In this document: piece by piece, positions 16,725 through 24,282 of the stretch | How positions within the stretch are numbered: position 1 is the stretch's first letter | Layout: each line of letters opens with the position of its first letter | NCBI GenBank assembly: GCA_944381405.1 | Contig: CALWLA010000001.1 | Coordinates: 124,001 to 188,000, forward strand | DNA from: an uncultured Lachnospiraceae bacterium | GTDB taxonomy: Bacteria; Bacillota; Clostridia; Lachnospirales; Lachnospiraceae | Reading direction: 5' to 3' | Length of the DNA: 64,000 nt | Notes under the pieces: model-generated | Databases searched by the model: none | What the model was told of the DNA's origin: nothing | The model's input: the letters and a program-made list of their open reading frames with translations, nothing else | Made by a program: the position numbers and the translations under genes

Positions 16725-17684
16725 TTAGCTCTGGGATGCAGCGCCGATGAATACGCTGTAGAACTGCCTTCCGTCCTTGACATAGCAGCTTACGCCGATG
16801 GAATCAAAGCCGTATCCCAGGGTATCCAGGATGTACTTTTTGTTGGTCTTGTCCTCGCCGCTGTCGTTTTTGGAGAACCAGTCCGCCACAGCCTCCTCCG
16901 GGCTCTGAACGCTCCAGGCTGCGGATTCCGTGATCATGATGCTGTTGCCTCTCACAAACTGCTTTCTGGCCTCCTGGGAGACTGCGGTAACAGAGGAATC
17001 CGTCATGGCCCCGGTTTCGGACATATAGTGCTGCTCCGGACGCACATAGATGCTGCTGCCGCCGGGATTTTCGGCGATCTCCTTTGCCCGCACCTCTGCG
17101 GCCAGCCGCAGATCCTCATTTTCCGCAAGGGGCTCCTGGCCCGCGTTGCTCCGCTCCTGGTTCAAAAGAGCCAGAAGCTCTGCTGCCGCCGTTGCGGAAT
17201 AGCCTTCTGCCAGGCTGCCGGCCTCCGCCTGCTGCCCGCTGTCTGCGGTCTCCGCAGCAGTCTCCGCCGCCTGGGTCTGGGCTTCCGTCTGCGCGGTCTC
17301 CTGCTGGGCGCCTTCCGCCGTCTCCGTGGCTGCCGCCGCCGGATCCTCTACCTTGACGCCGTCTCCGTTTACCCAGAAGCCGTCGGGGGTGTAGGTGCTG
17401 TAAAACATGGCGCCGTCTGCGGGATTGAAGTAGTACTCATGGGTCGCTTCCCCGTTGGTCTCCCTGATGGTGCGCCAGCCGGTGACATAATTTCCGTCAG
17501 CGCCTACATAAAAGAAGGAGCCGTTGTCTCCCTCGATCCATTCGTTATATGCCAGCGTTCCGTCAGGCTTCTGGAACTGCCGTCCATCGTTGACCCACTG
17601 ACCCTCGGTCTTTGCAAAAGCAGGCACGCAGAAAAGCGTGCTCAGCGCGATTCCAAGAACTGCCGCCCTTTTTATGTTCATCAT
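16725..17684 (-). CDS. Secreted CAP/SCP-domain protein with cell-wall-binding repeats
   Basis: 319 aa. The signal peptide is about residues 1-24. Residues 28-112 carry choline-binding-type repeats (G-Q-W-V-N-D-G-R; G-N-Y-V-T-G-W-R-T-I; G-F-W-V-N-G-D-G) for wall attachment. An Ala/Glu/Thr/Gln-rich linker (about 114-157) leads to a CAP domain (164-319; L-L-A-L-L-N-Q-E-R, L-R-L-A-A-E-V-R-A-K-E-I, I-T-E-S-A-A-W). CAP proteins in clostridia are extracellular; YkwD-like members have unknown activity. A strong terminator of gltX lies upstream, so it probably has its own promoter, though I could not define one. GGAGGAAGG precedes the ATG. The helicase gene follows after six bases. Confidence 0.92.
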   Translation of the reverse strand: MMNIKRAAVLGIALSTLFCVPAFAKTEGQWVNDGRQFQKPDGTLAYNEWIEGDNGSFFYVGADGNYVTGWRTIRETNGEATHEYYFNPADGAMFYSTYTPDGFWVNGDGVKVEDPAAAATETAEGAQQETAQTEAQTQAAETAAETADSGQQAEAGSLAEGYSATAAAELLALLNQERSNAGQEPLAENEDLRLAAEVRAKEIAENPGGSSIYVRPEQHYMSETGAMTDSSVTAVSQEARKQFVRGNSIMITESAAWSVQSPEEAVADWFSKNDSGEDKTNKKYILDTLGYGFDSIGVSCYVKDGRQFYSVFIGAASQS

Positions 17685-17751
17685 CCCGATTCCTTCCTCC
17701 TGTTTGCGGGGCCCTTATGCCTGTGTGACAGGGCTTCCGCCGTTTTTCTTC

Positions 17752-17802
17752 AAAAAAAGGTATGATCATCGCCCATACCGGCCGTATAGCGATAATCATA
17801 CC
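17752..17802 (-). terminator. gltX terminator
   Basis: Fourteen-base arms GGTATGATTATCGC / GCGATGATCATACC (13 of 14 pairs, 16-base loop with its own CGGCCG core) are followed on the minus strand by seven Ts. It lies about 54 bases past the gltX stop. Confidence 0.88.
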
Positions 17803-17855
17803 ATATTTCAAATTTTAAGTTTTTAAAACTCCCGCATGCTTTCCTTACGATTTGT

Positions 17856-19310
17856 TTAAACTTCCGCAGAAAGCTTTTCGATGGCGGCGTCGATGCGTTT
17901 TAAGGATTCCTCCCGGCCCAGCACGTCCAGGATCTCCGTAGCGCCTGCAGGGGTGGTCTCCCGGCCGGAAAGGGCCGTCCGGATGGGCCACATGATATAG
18001 CCCGTCTTGTATCCCTTTTCCTCTCCGAAGGCCTTCAAGGCCTCAAAGAGGGCGTCGTTGGTAAAATCCTCCTGTGCCGCAAGGAGCGGGCGCACCTCCT
18101 GCAAAAGGGCAAGACCCTTTTCCGGATCCGTCTTCATCTTCTTGTGGGTGTACAGGGCGGTATCGTAGTCCGGTACCTCCTGGAAGAAATCCACCATGGC
18201 CGGGATATCCGGGAACACCTCGATGCGGGTCTTTACCATGGCCGCGATCTTCCGCAGATCCAGGGGCCTTGCGATGGCCTTTTTCAGATAAGGCTCCGCC
18301 AGGGTATAGAACCGCTCAAAATCCATCTTTTTGATGTACTCGCCGTTCATCCAGCGCAGCTTCACCATATCGAAGACCGCCGGGCTCTTGGAGATCCTGT
18401 GATAGTCGAATTCCTTTACCAGCTCCGGCAGGGTGAACATCTCCTCGTCGGACTCCGGAGACCAGCCCAGAAGGGCCACAAAGTTCACCACGGCCTCCGG
18501 CAGAAAGCCCTGATCCACCAGATCCTCAAAGGAGGAATGGCCGCTGCGCTTTGACAGCTTTTTATGGTTTTCGTCCGTGATCAGGGGGCAGTGCACATAC
18601 ACCGGCACCTCCCAGCCAAAGGCGTCGTAAAGCCGGTTGTACTTGGGGGCGGAGGAAAGATACTCGTTGCCCCGCACCACATGGGTGATGCCCATGAGAT
18701 GGTCGTCCACCACATTGGCAAAGTTGTAGGTGGGGAAGCCGTCGGATTTGATCAGCACCATGTCGTCGAGCTCCGCGTTGTCCACGGTGATGTCCCCGTA
18801 AAGCTCGTCGTGGAAGGTGGTGGTGCCGGTCCGGGGATTGTTCTGACGGATGACATAGGGAAGGCCTTTTTTCAGGTTTTCCTCCACCTCCTCCTTTGTC
18901 AGGGAAAGGCAGTGCTTGTCATACTGCATGATCTCCTCGCCGTTCACCACGGTCTTCAGGCTCTCCAGCCGCTCCGGCGTGCAGAAGCAATAATAAGCCT
19001 CGCCTTTTTCCACCAGCTTTTTGGCATACTCCAGGTAAATGCCCTGCTTCTGGCGCTCGGACTGGACATAGGGGCCTACGCCTCCGTCCTTGTCCGGGCC
19101 CTCGTCATGCACAAGACCTGTTTCCTCCAGCGTCCTGTTGATGATATCGACTGCGCCTTCCACCTCCCGCTCCTGGTCCGTATCCTCGATGCGCAGAAGG
19201 AAGTCGCCTCCCTCGTGCTTTGCGATCAGATATGCGTAAAGGGCGGTCCGCAGATTTCCCACATGCATGCGGCCTGTGGGAGACGGCGCGTAACGTGTAC
19301 GAATTTTCAT
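17856..19310 (-). CDS. gltX: Glutamyl-tRNA synthetase
   Basis: 484 aa class I aminoacyl-tRNA synthetase that charges tRNA-Glu. The HIGH-type motif is H-V-G-N (16-19) after A-P-S-P-T-G, and the KMSKS-type motif is K-L-S-K-R (251-255). The C-terminal anticodon-binding domain is complete, ending about where relatives end. I chose ATG at 19310, giving [11 protein letters not shown], with CAGGAGCAGGATC ahead; an upstream ATG at 19349 would overlap the carboxypeptidase gene. It lies 14 bases downstream of the M14 gene and ends the pnp-M14-gltX operon, which closes with a strong terminator. Confidence 0.96.
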   Translation of the reverse strand: MKIRTRYAPSPTGRMHVGNLRTALYAYLIAKHEGGDFLLRIEDTDQEREVEGAVDIINRTLEETGLVHDEGPDKDGGVGPYVQSERQKQGIYLEYAKKLVEKGEAYYCFCTPERLESLKTVVNGEEIMQYDKHCLSLTKEEVEENLKKGLPYVIRQNNPRTGTTTFHDELYGDITVDNAELDDMVLIKSDGFPTYNFANVVDDHLMGITHVVRGNEYLSSAPKYNRLYDAFGWEVPVYVHCPLITDENHKKLSKRSGHSSFEDLVDQGFLPEAVVNFVALLGWSPESDEEMFTLPELVKEFDYHRISKSPAVFDMVKLRWMNGEYIKKMDFERFYTLAEPYLKKAIARPLDLRKIAAMVKTRIEVFPDIPAMVDFFQEVPDYDTALYTHKKMKTDPEKGLALLQEVRPLLAAQEDFTNDALFEALKAFGEEKGYKTGYIMWPIRTALSGRETTPAGATEILDVLGREESLKRIDAAIEKLSAEV

Positions 19311-19324
19311 GATCCTGCTCCTGT

Positions 19325-20563
19325 TTATTTTCCTTTTTCCTGCGCCCATTTCATGGTATAGAATGGGACGAATTTGTTCTGGGCCCAGATGGTGGGCATC
19401 TCAGAGGAGGGCACCGGCGCGGCAGTGCTGCCGATCTCCAGAGTGACGGAGGTGCTGGGATTTGCGCACAGCTGCACATAATCCTTGAAGCCGCCGCCCC
19501 CTGCGGAAAACAGCATCTGATAGCCGGTCAGGGCGGACAGATTGTTTGCCAGATCCCTGGAATGCTCCCTGAGCTTGTTATGGGCGATATCCCAGTAGAT
19601 AACGTTTCCCATGGCATGGTAGTTCACCACCGCCTTGAAGTCCCTGGAATTGTACAGGGAGGTCAGGGCTGCCGTCTCCGGCTCCGAAGCCGGATAGGGA
19701 CCTTTGTATCCGCTGAAGGAGCCCTGGGTGGCGCTTCCCGAGGAGGTGTCCCAGGCCCCGTCGAAGTTCTGGTTCAGATCCACGCCGATGGCGTTGGCCT
19801 TAAAGCGCCTGCAGTACTCCGCAAAATCATAACTGGTCCTGTAGTTGCTGGTGTCGTAATTGTAGGCTGTCCGCAGCGCCGACTGCAGGGAAGGATCCCG
19901 CAGTCCGTCGATTCCGAACTGGCTGATGGTAACGCCGTCGGGATTGATCATGGGCACATAGTGGATGCACACCTGATTGAACCAGTCGTTCAAGGATCTG
20001 CCGTCAAAGGCGCCGTTCTGCTCCCAGGCGTACAGCAGATACTCCACCTGCTTCATGGCCAGATTGGTGGTGATATGCTCCCTGGCATGGATGGCCGCAG
20101 TGAACAGCACCTGGGTAGGGGCGTTCCGATTACCGATGATGATCTCGTAAATGTCCCTGCCGTCCCGGCTTTTTCCGATGCTGCGGTAGGTCATCTTCCC
20201 CGCATAACGCTGGGAAAGCACGTCCATGTCGTGGAACATATAATCGTAGCTGTAGTTGTCCACGGACATCACCACCGGGTCCGCCGGTTCCAGGCTGGCG
20301 GCTTCCACGCAGCCTGCCGGGATGGCGGAGGAAATGCTCATGCCGCCTCTGGCCACGCCTCCTGTGGCGGCGTAGTCCGCCGCATCCAGGCTCACCGTAT
20401 CGTCTCCGGCAGGGGTCCCGCTGGAGAGGCCGATGCCCGGTCCCTTCTGCACCCCCGTGTTTCCCGAATAGTATACGTCGGCCATGGCTGCCGCGGGATT
20501 CATCGCCCCCAGGATTCCGGCTGCCAGCAGCGCTGCTGCCATGCTTCCTTTGATTTTCTTCAT
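19325..20563 (-). CDS. Secreted M14-family zinc carboxypeptidase
   Basis: 412 aa. The signal peptide is about residues 1-28. After an unrecognised N-terminal segment of about 75 residues, the M14 domain starts near 105. Zinc ligands are H159 and E162 (I-H-A-R-E-H) and H316 (V-N-Y-H-A-M-G), and the catalytic Glu is E376 (T-L-E-I-G-S). The classic D-L-N-R-N-F substrate-binding motif reads D-L-N-Q-N-F (262-267), losing the arginine that in carboxypeptidase A grips the substrate carboxylate. A similar change is known in some peptidoglycan-directed M14 enzymes, so muropeptide processing is a reasonable guess. Its place between pnp and gltX (16- and 14-base gaps) is unusual. Confidence 0.92.
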   Translation of the reverse strand: MKKIKGSMAAALLAAGILGAMNPAAAMADVYYSGNTGVQKGPGIGLSSGTPAGDDTVSLDAADYAATGGVARGGMSISSAIPAGCVEAASLEPADPVVMSVDNYSYDYMFHDMDVLSQRYAGKMTYRSIGKSRDGRDIYEIIIGNRNAPTQVLFTAAIHAREHITTNLAMKQVEYLLYAWEQNGAFDGRSLNDWFNQVCIHYVPMINPDGVTISQFGIDGLRDPSLQSALRTAYNYDTSNYRTSYDFAEYCRRFKANAIGVDLNQNFDGAWDTSSGSATQGSFSGYKGPYPASEPETAALTSLYNSRDFKAVVNYHAMGNVIYWDIAHNKLREHSRDLANNLSALTGYQMLFSAGGGGFKDYVQLCANPSTSVTLEIGSTAAPVPSSEMPTIWAQNKFVPFYTMKWAQEKGK

Positions 20564-20579
20564 ATAGCTTGCTTTCTGT

Positions 20580-22763
20580 TTATTCCTCAGAGCCTTCTCT
20601 GTGCTCGTTTCTTCTCTTCTTCCAGGTTCCGTTGATGTCTGAGGGACGCATGGACAGGTCGATCTTTCCGCCGATCTTATCCACCTTGATGACCTTGACG
20701 GTCACCTCGTCTCCTACCTTTACCACATCCTCTACCTTGCCAACACGGCTGTCCGCCAGCTTGGAGATATGGATGAGCCCCTTCTTGTTGGGCGCAAGCT
20801 CCACCTGAGCGCCGAAGGAAAGGATGTTGACTACCTTGCCGGACATGATCATGCCTACCTCGATCTCCCGGACGATGTTCTCGATGATCTCGATGGCCTT
20901 TTCGATCATGGCCTGATCGGTACCGCATACGGATACCCGTCCGTCATCCTCGATGTCGATGGATACGCCGGTCTCCTCGATGATCTTGTTGATGACCTTG
21001 CCCTGCTTGCCCACAACATCGCCGATCTTTGAAGGATCAATGTTGATGGATGTGATCTTAGGCGCATACTTGGAAAGCTCCGGTCTCGGCTCGGAGATCA
21101 CCGGTGCCATGATCTCGTCCATGATGTAGAGACGGGCCTCATGGGTGCGGTGGATCGCCTCCTCCACGATGGGTCTTGTAAGGCCGTGGATCTTGATATC
21201 CATCTGAATAGCGGTAATACCCTTCTTGGTTCCTGCCACCTTGAAGTCCATGTCTCCGAAGAAGTCCTCAAGACCCTGGATATCCGTCAGCACGACATAA
21301 TCGTCATCCGTGTCTCCGGTAACCAGTCCGCAGGAGATACCTGCAACAGCTGCCTTGATGGGCACGCCTGCCGCCATCAGGGACAGGGAGGATGCGCAGA
21401 CGGAAGCCTGAGAGGTGGAGCCGTTGGACTCCATGGTCTCGGAAACCGTACGGATCGCATAAGGGAACTCATCCTCGCTGGGCAGTACCGGGATCAGGGC
21501 CTTCTCGGCAAGGGCGCCGTGGCCGATCTCTCTTCTTCCCGGTCCTCTGGATACCTTGGTCTCGCCTACGGAATAGGAGGGGAAGTTATAGTTGTGCATG
21601 TAGCGCTTGGAGGTGATGTTCTCATCCAGTCCGTCGATCTTCTGGGCGTCGGAAAGCGGCGCCAGGGTGCAGATATTGAGGATCTGGGTCTGGCCTCTGG
21701 TAAACATGCCGGAGCCGTGTACTCTGGGAAGTACGTCCACCTCTGCTGCCAGAGGACGGATCTCGCTGATGGCACGGCCGTCCGGACGCTTGTGATCCCG
21801 GAGGATCATCTTCCTTACGGTCTTCTTCTCGTACTGATAGATGGCGTCGCCCAGGAGTCCCAGCCACTCTTCGTTGTCTGCAAATCTCTCCTTCAGGCGG
21901 TCCGTGATGGCGTCGATGTTCTTGTCTCTCTGCTGCTTGTCGTCGCAGAAAACAGCCTCTTCCATCTCCTCCTGGGGAACCTCAGCCCGGATCGCTGCAA
22001 AGAGCTCCTCCGGAACCGCGCAGGACTGATAGCTGTGCTTGGGCTTTCCTACCTCTGCCACGATCTGATCCATCCAGGCGATGATCTTCTGGTTCACTTC
22101 ATGGGCCTTATAGATGGCGTCGATCATCACCTCGTCGGACACCTCGTTGGCGCCTGCCTCGATCATGATCACCTTGTCTCTGGTGGAGGCCACGGTCAGG
22201 CTCAGGTCGGAAACCTGCTTCTGATCGTTGGTGGGATTCATGATGAGCTCGCCGCCGATGAGCCCTACATTGGTGGCGGCGCAGGGGCCGTCAAAGGGGA
22301 TGTCGGAAATGGCGGTAGCCAGGGAAGCGCCGATCATGGCGGTCACCTCCGGCGCACAGTCCGGATCCACGGACAGCACCAGGTTGTTAAGGGTCACGTC
22401 GTTTCTGTAATCCTTGGGGAACAGAGGGCGCATGGGGCGGTCGATGACTCTGGAGGTCAGGATCGCATGCTCGCTGGGCTTTCCTTCTCTTTTATTGAAG
22501 CCTCCGGGGATCTTGCCTACGGCGTACAGCTTCTCTTCGTATTCCACGCTCAGGGGGAAGAAATCGATTCCCTCTCTGGGCTCCTTGGAGGCAGTGGCGG
22601 TGCAGAGCACGGTGGTGTCTCCATAATGCATAAAAGCCGCACCGTTGGCCTGTGCGGCAACTCTTCCGATATCCACGGACAGCGTTCTTCCGCAAAGATC
22701 CATGGAATAGGTCTTATACTCCCTGTTCAAAGGCTTGGAGTATGTGTTGAATTCATCGTACAT
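20580..22763 (-). CDS. pnp: Polyribonucleotide nucleotidyltransferase (PNPase)
   Basis: 727 aa, full length. It degrades RNA 3' to 5' by phosphorolysis as a trimer. Two RNase PH domains with an all-alpha linker are present. The second core shows F-T-R-G-Q-T-Q and, later, G-D-M-D-F-K-V-A-G-T with catalytic acidic residues. The C-terminus has KH (I-G-D-V-V-G-K-Q-G-K-V-I) and S1 (G-M-I-M-S-G-K-V) domains and a short basic tail. The ATG at 22763 is preceded by AAAGGAA; an upstream in-frame start at 22811 is unlikely. It heads the pnp-M14-gltX operon, with its own promoter and a leader hairpin. It is separated from rpsO by a peptidase gene, unlike the common rpsO-pnp arrangement. Confidence 0.97.
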   Translation of the reverse strand: MYDEFNTYSKPLNREYKTYSMDLCGRTLSVDIGRVAAQANGAAFMHYGDTTVLCTATASKEPREGIDFFPLSVEYEEKLYAVGKIPGGFNKREGKPSEHAILTSRVIDRPMRPLFPKDYRNDVTLNNLVLSVDPDCAPEVTAMIGASLATAISDIPFDGPCAATNVGLIGGELIMNPTNDQKQVSDLSLTVASTRDKVIMIEAGANEVSDEVMIDAIYKAHEVNQKIIAWMDQIVAEVGKPKHSYQSCAVPEELFAAIRAEVPQEEMEEAVFCDDKQQRDKNIDAITDRLKERFADNEEWLGLLGDAIYQYEKKTVRKMILRDHKRPDGRAISEIRPLAAEVDVLPRVHGSGMFTRGQTQILNICTLAPLSDAQKIDGLDENITSKRYMHNYNFPSYSVGETKVSRGPGRREIGHGALAEKALIPVLPSEDEFPYAIRTVSETMESNGSTSQASVCASSLSLMAAGVPIKAAVAGISCGLVTGDTDDDYVVLTDIQGLEDFFGDMDFKVAGTKKGITAIQMDIKIHGLTRPIVEEAIHRTHEARLYIMDEIMAPVISEPRPELSKYAPKITSINIDPSKIGDVVGKQGKVINKIIEETGVSIDIEDDGRVSVCGTDQAMIEKAIEIIENIVREIEVGMIMSGKVVNILSFGAQVELAPNKKGLIHISKLADSRVGKVEDVVKVGDEVTVKVIKVDKIGGKIDLSMRPSDINGTWKKRRNEHREGSEE

Positions 22764-22783
22764 AATCTTTGTTCCTTTCTTCC

Positions 22784-22805
22784 GGCTCTTCCTGTCCGAA
22801 GAGCC
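22784..22805 (-). promoter_or_regulatory. Stem-loop in the pnp leader
   Basis: A perfect 8-bp stem (GGCTCTTC/GAAGAGCC, 6-base loop) sits 21 bases ahead of the pnp start and about 40 bases after the predicted transcription start. In E. coli a leader stem cut by RNase III underlies PNPase autoregulation; whether this hairpin does anything similar is unknown. Confidence 0.45.
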
Positions 22806-22853
22806 TCCCATTCGGGTATTTCTTTACTTTTACCTCTGATCGGTCCGTTTCCT

Positions 22854-22881
22854 ATTTTACCTTTTTTGAGGAGATTTACAA
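22854..22881 (-). promoter_or_regulatory. pnp promoter
   Basis: On the minus strand TTGTAA (22876-22881), a 16-base spacer and TAAAAT (22854-22859) lie about 90 bases ahead of pnp, just beyond the terminator of the upstream peptidase gene. Confidence 0.6.
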
Positions 22882-22914
22882 GGGCTTTTTTCCTTAAGAT
22901 ATTTTCTCTTTTTC

Positions 22915-22937
22915 AAAAAAGAGGGCCCAAGGCCCTC
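22915..22937 (-). terminator. Terminator after the P1 peptidase
   Basis: GAGGGCC/GGCCCTC stem with a 3-base loop (22921-22937) is followed on the minus strand by six Ts, starting three bases past the stop codon of the peptidase gene. Confidence 0.88.
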
Positions 22938-22939
22938 CC

Positions 22940-23743
22940 TTACTTCCGGAAATCCGAAGCCGCCATGAGTCCGTAAGCCGGTTTTGCGGAAAGGGCCGCC
23001 CGGTTGACGGCTCTTCCCATGACCTCCACCGCCAGGGCATGAAAGGCATCCGGCAGCACGTCCTTTTTCCCGGAGGCCATCACATAAATGGTATCCCCGT
23101 CCGCCGTAGCGTGGGCGGGACTCAGGGTTTTTGCAAAGGCGTTGTGGGCCACGGCCGCCGCCTTCCGGCACTGGGCTTTGTCGAGCCTGGCGTTGGTGAT
23201 GATGCATCCGATGGTGGTGTTGCCGCTCCAGAGATCCCGCACCTGTTCCATCTCCCGGTAGAGACACTGCCAGGTATCCGCAAAGCCCCTGTGGTCCTCC
23301 GCAAGAAGCCCTGCCAGGATCTCCCCGGTATCGTAATCCACCACGTCTCCCAGGGCGTTCACCGCCACCACGGCTCCGCAGAGGATCTCTCCCACCCTTG
23401 CGGCATAGATCCCCAGGCCGCATTTCATCATGTCCCTGGTGTTGTGGAGCTTTCCCACCGTGGCCCCGGTACCGGCCCCCACGTTGCCGCAGAGGGGCTC
23501 CGCTCCGGAAAAGGCTGCCCTGCAGGCCTCATAGCCCATGGCCTTGTCCGGCCGGACCTCGAAACTTCCGAGCTCCAGATCGAAGAGGGAGGCTCCGCAG
23601 ACGATGGGCACCCGGCCGATCCCCACGTCAAATCCCAGGCCCTGTTCCTCCAGAAAAGCCATGGCCCCGTCTCCCGCCGCAAGTCCAAAGGCGCTGCCGA
23701 TCTGAAAGTCCCTGATCTCGCTGATCCTGATTTCCTGAAGCAT
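22940..23743 (-). CDS. P1-family (DmpA-like) peptidase with an N-terminal internal deletion
   Basis: 267 aa; family members are about 320-340. The recognisable core runs from G-S-A-F-G-L-A-A-G-D-G-A-M (16-28) through G-F-D-V-G-I-G-R-V-P-I-V to N-V-G-A-G-T-G-A-T-V-G and G-N-T-T-I-G (174-179), the segment that in DmpA relatives carries the autoproteolysis site and the Ser/Thr nucleophile. Residues 1-17 match the usual start (E-I-x-I-x-E-I-x-x-F-x-I-G-x-A). But the next 60-70 family residues, including the glycine-rich D-V-R-G-G-A-P block, are missing: I-G-S-A runs straight into F-G-L. Activity is doubtful. It is bounded by terminators on both sides, between rpsO and pnp. Confidence 0.85.
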   Translation of the reverse strand: MLQEIRISEIRDFQIGSAFGLAAGDGAMAFLEEQGLGFDVGIGRVPIVCGASLFDLELGSFEVRPDKAMGYEACRAAFSGAEPLCGNVGAGTGATVGKLHNTRDMMKCGLGIYAARVGEILCGAVVAVNALGDVVDYDTGEILAGLLAEDHRGFADTWQCLYREMEQVRDLWSGNTTIGCIITNARLDKAQCRKAAAVAHNAFAKTLSPAHATADGDTIYVMASGKKDVLPDAFHALAVEVMGRAVNRAALSAKPAYGLMAASDFRK

Positions 23744-23833
23744 TCTTTTCCTCCCTGACCTTCTTCCTAAAAGGTTCCGGCTGTTTTCAGCCTGTTTTCC
23801 CTAAGTTTAACCCAACTGAGGGAGCTCTGCAAG

Positions 23834-23866
23834 AAAAAAACAGGACCCGCCCTCCGGCAGATCCTG
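23834..23866 (-). terminator. rpsO terminator
   Basis: An 11-bp stem (CAGGATCTGCC with CGG-rich partner ending GTCCTG, some G-T pairs, 4-base loop; 23841-23866) is followed on the minus strand by seven Ts. It lies 36 bases past the rpsO stop. Confidence 0.88.
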
Positions 23867-23901
23867 CTTTTCTTTGTGTCATATTTTCTGTAAGGATTCG
23901 A

Positions 23902-24168
23902 TTACTTACGGATACCAAGCTTTGCGATGAGCTCTCTGTAGCCGTTCAGATCCTTCTTTGCAAGATAATCGAGAAGGCCTCTTCTGCGGCCAACCATCAT
24001 CAGAAGGCCTCTTCTGGAGTGATGATCCTTGGGGTTCTTCTTCAGATGCTCGGTGAGCTCGTTGATTCTCGCCGTAAGAACTGCGATCTGAACCTCCGGT
24101 GAACCGGTGTCTCCCTCCTTACGGCCATAGTTCTTCATGATTTCCTGCTTTTTCTCTTTTGCGATCAT
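23902..24168 (-). CDS. rpsO: 30S ribosomal protein S15
   Basis: 88 aa, normal length. It binds 16S rRNA early in assembly of the 30S platform. Conserved features are [17 protein letters not shown] and [15 protein letters not shown] lies seven bases ahead of the ATG. It follows truB/ribF by 114 bases and ends at a strong terminator. No clear promoter was seen in that gap, so it may be read from the truB/ribF side. Confidence 0.97.
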   Translation of the reverse strand: MIAKEKKQEIMKNYGRKEGDTGSPEVQIAVLTARINELTEHLKKNPKDHHSRRGLLMMVGRRRGLLDYLAKKDLNGYRELIAKLGIRK

Positions 24169-24282
24169 TTTGTTTTCCTCCTAATATACTCCGGAAAGGC
24201 CAGGCCTCTCCGACTTACCTCCGACAAAGTCTCCGGTGGAGTCCAAAAAACCGTGCCGGGGCGTTGCAACCATGTAATAATA

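Noticed and set aside
21141-22976. 611-codon plus-strand ORF across pnp
   Set aside because: Reverse frame of PNPase; composition dominated by His, Gly, Leu and Asp with no motif.
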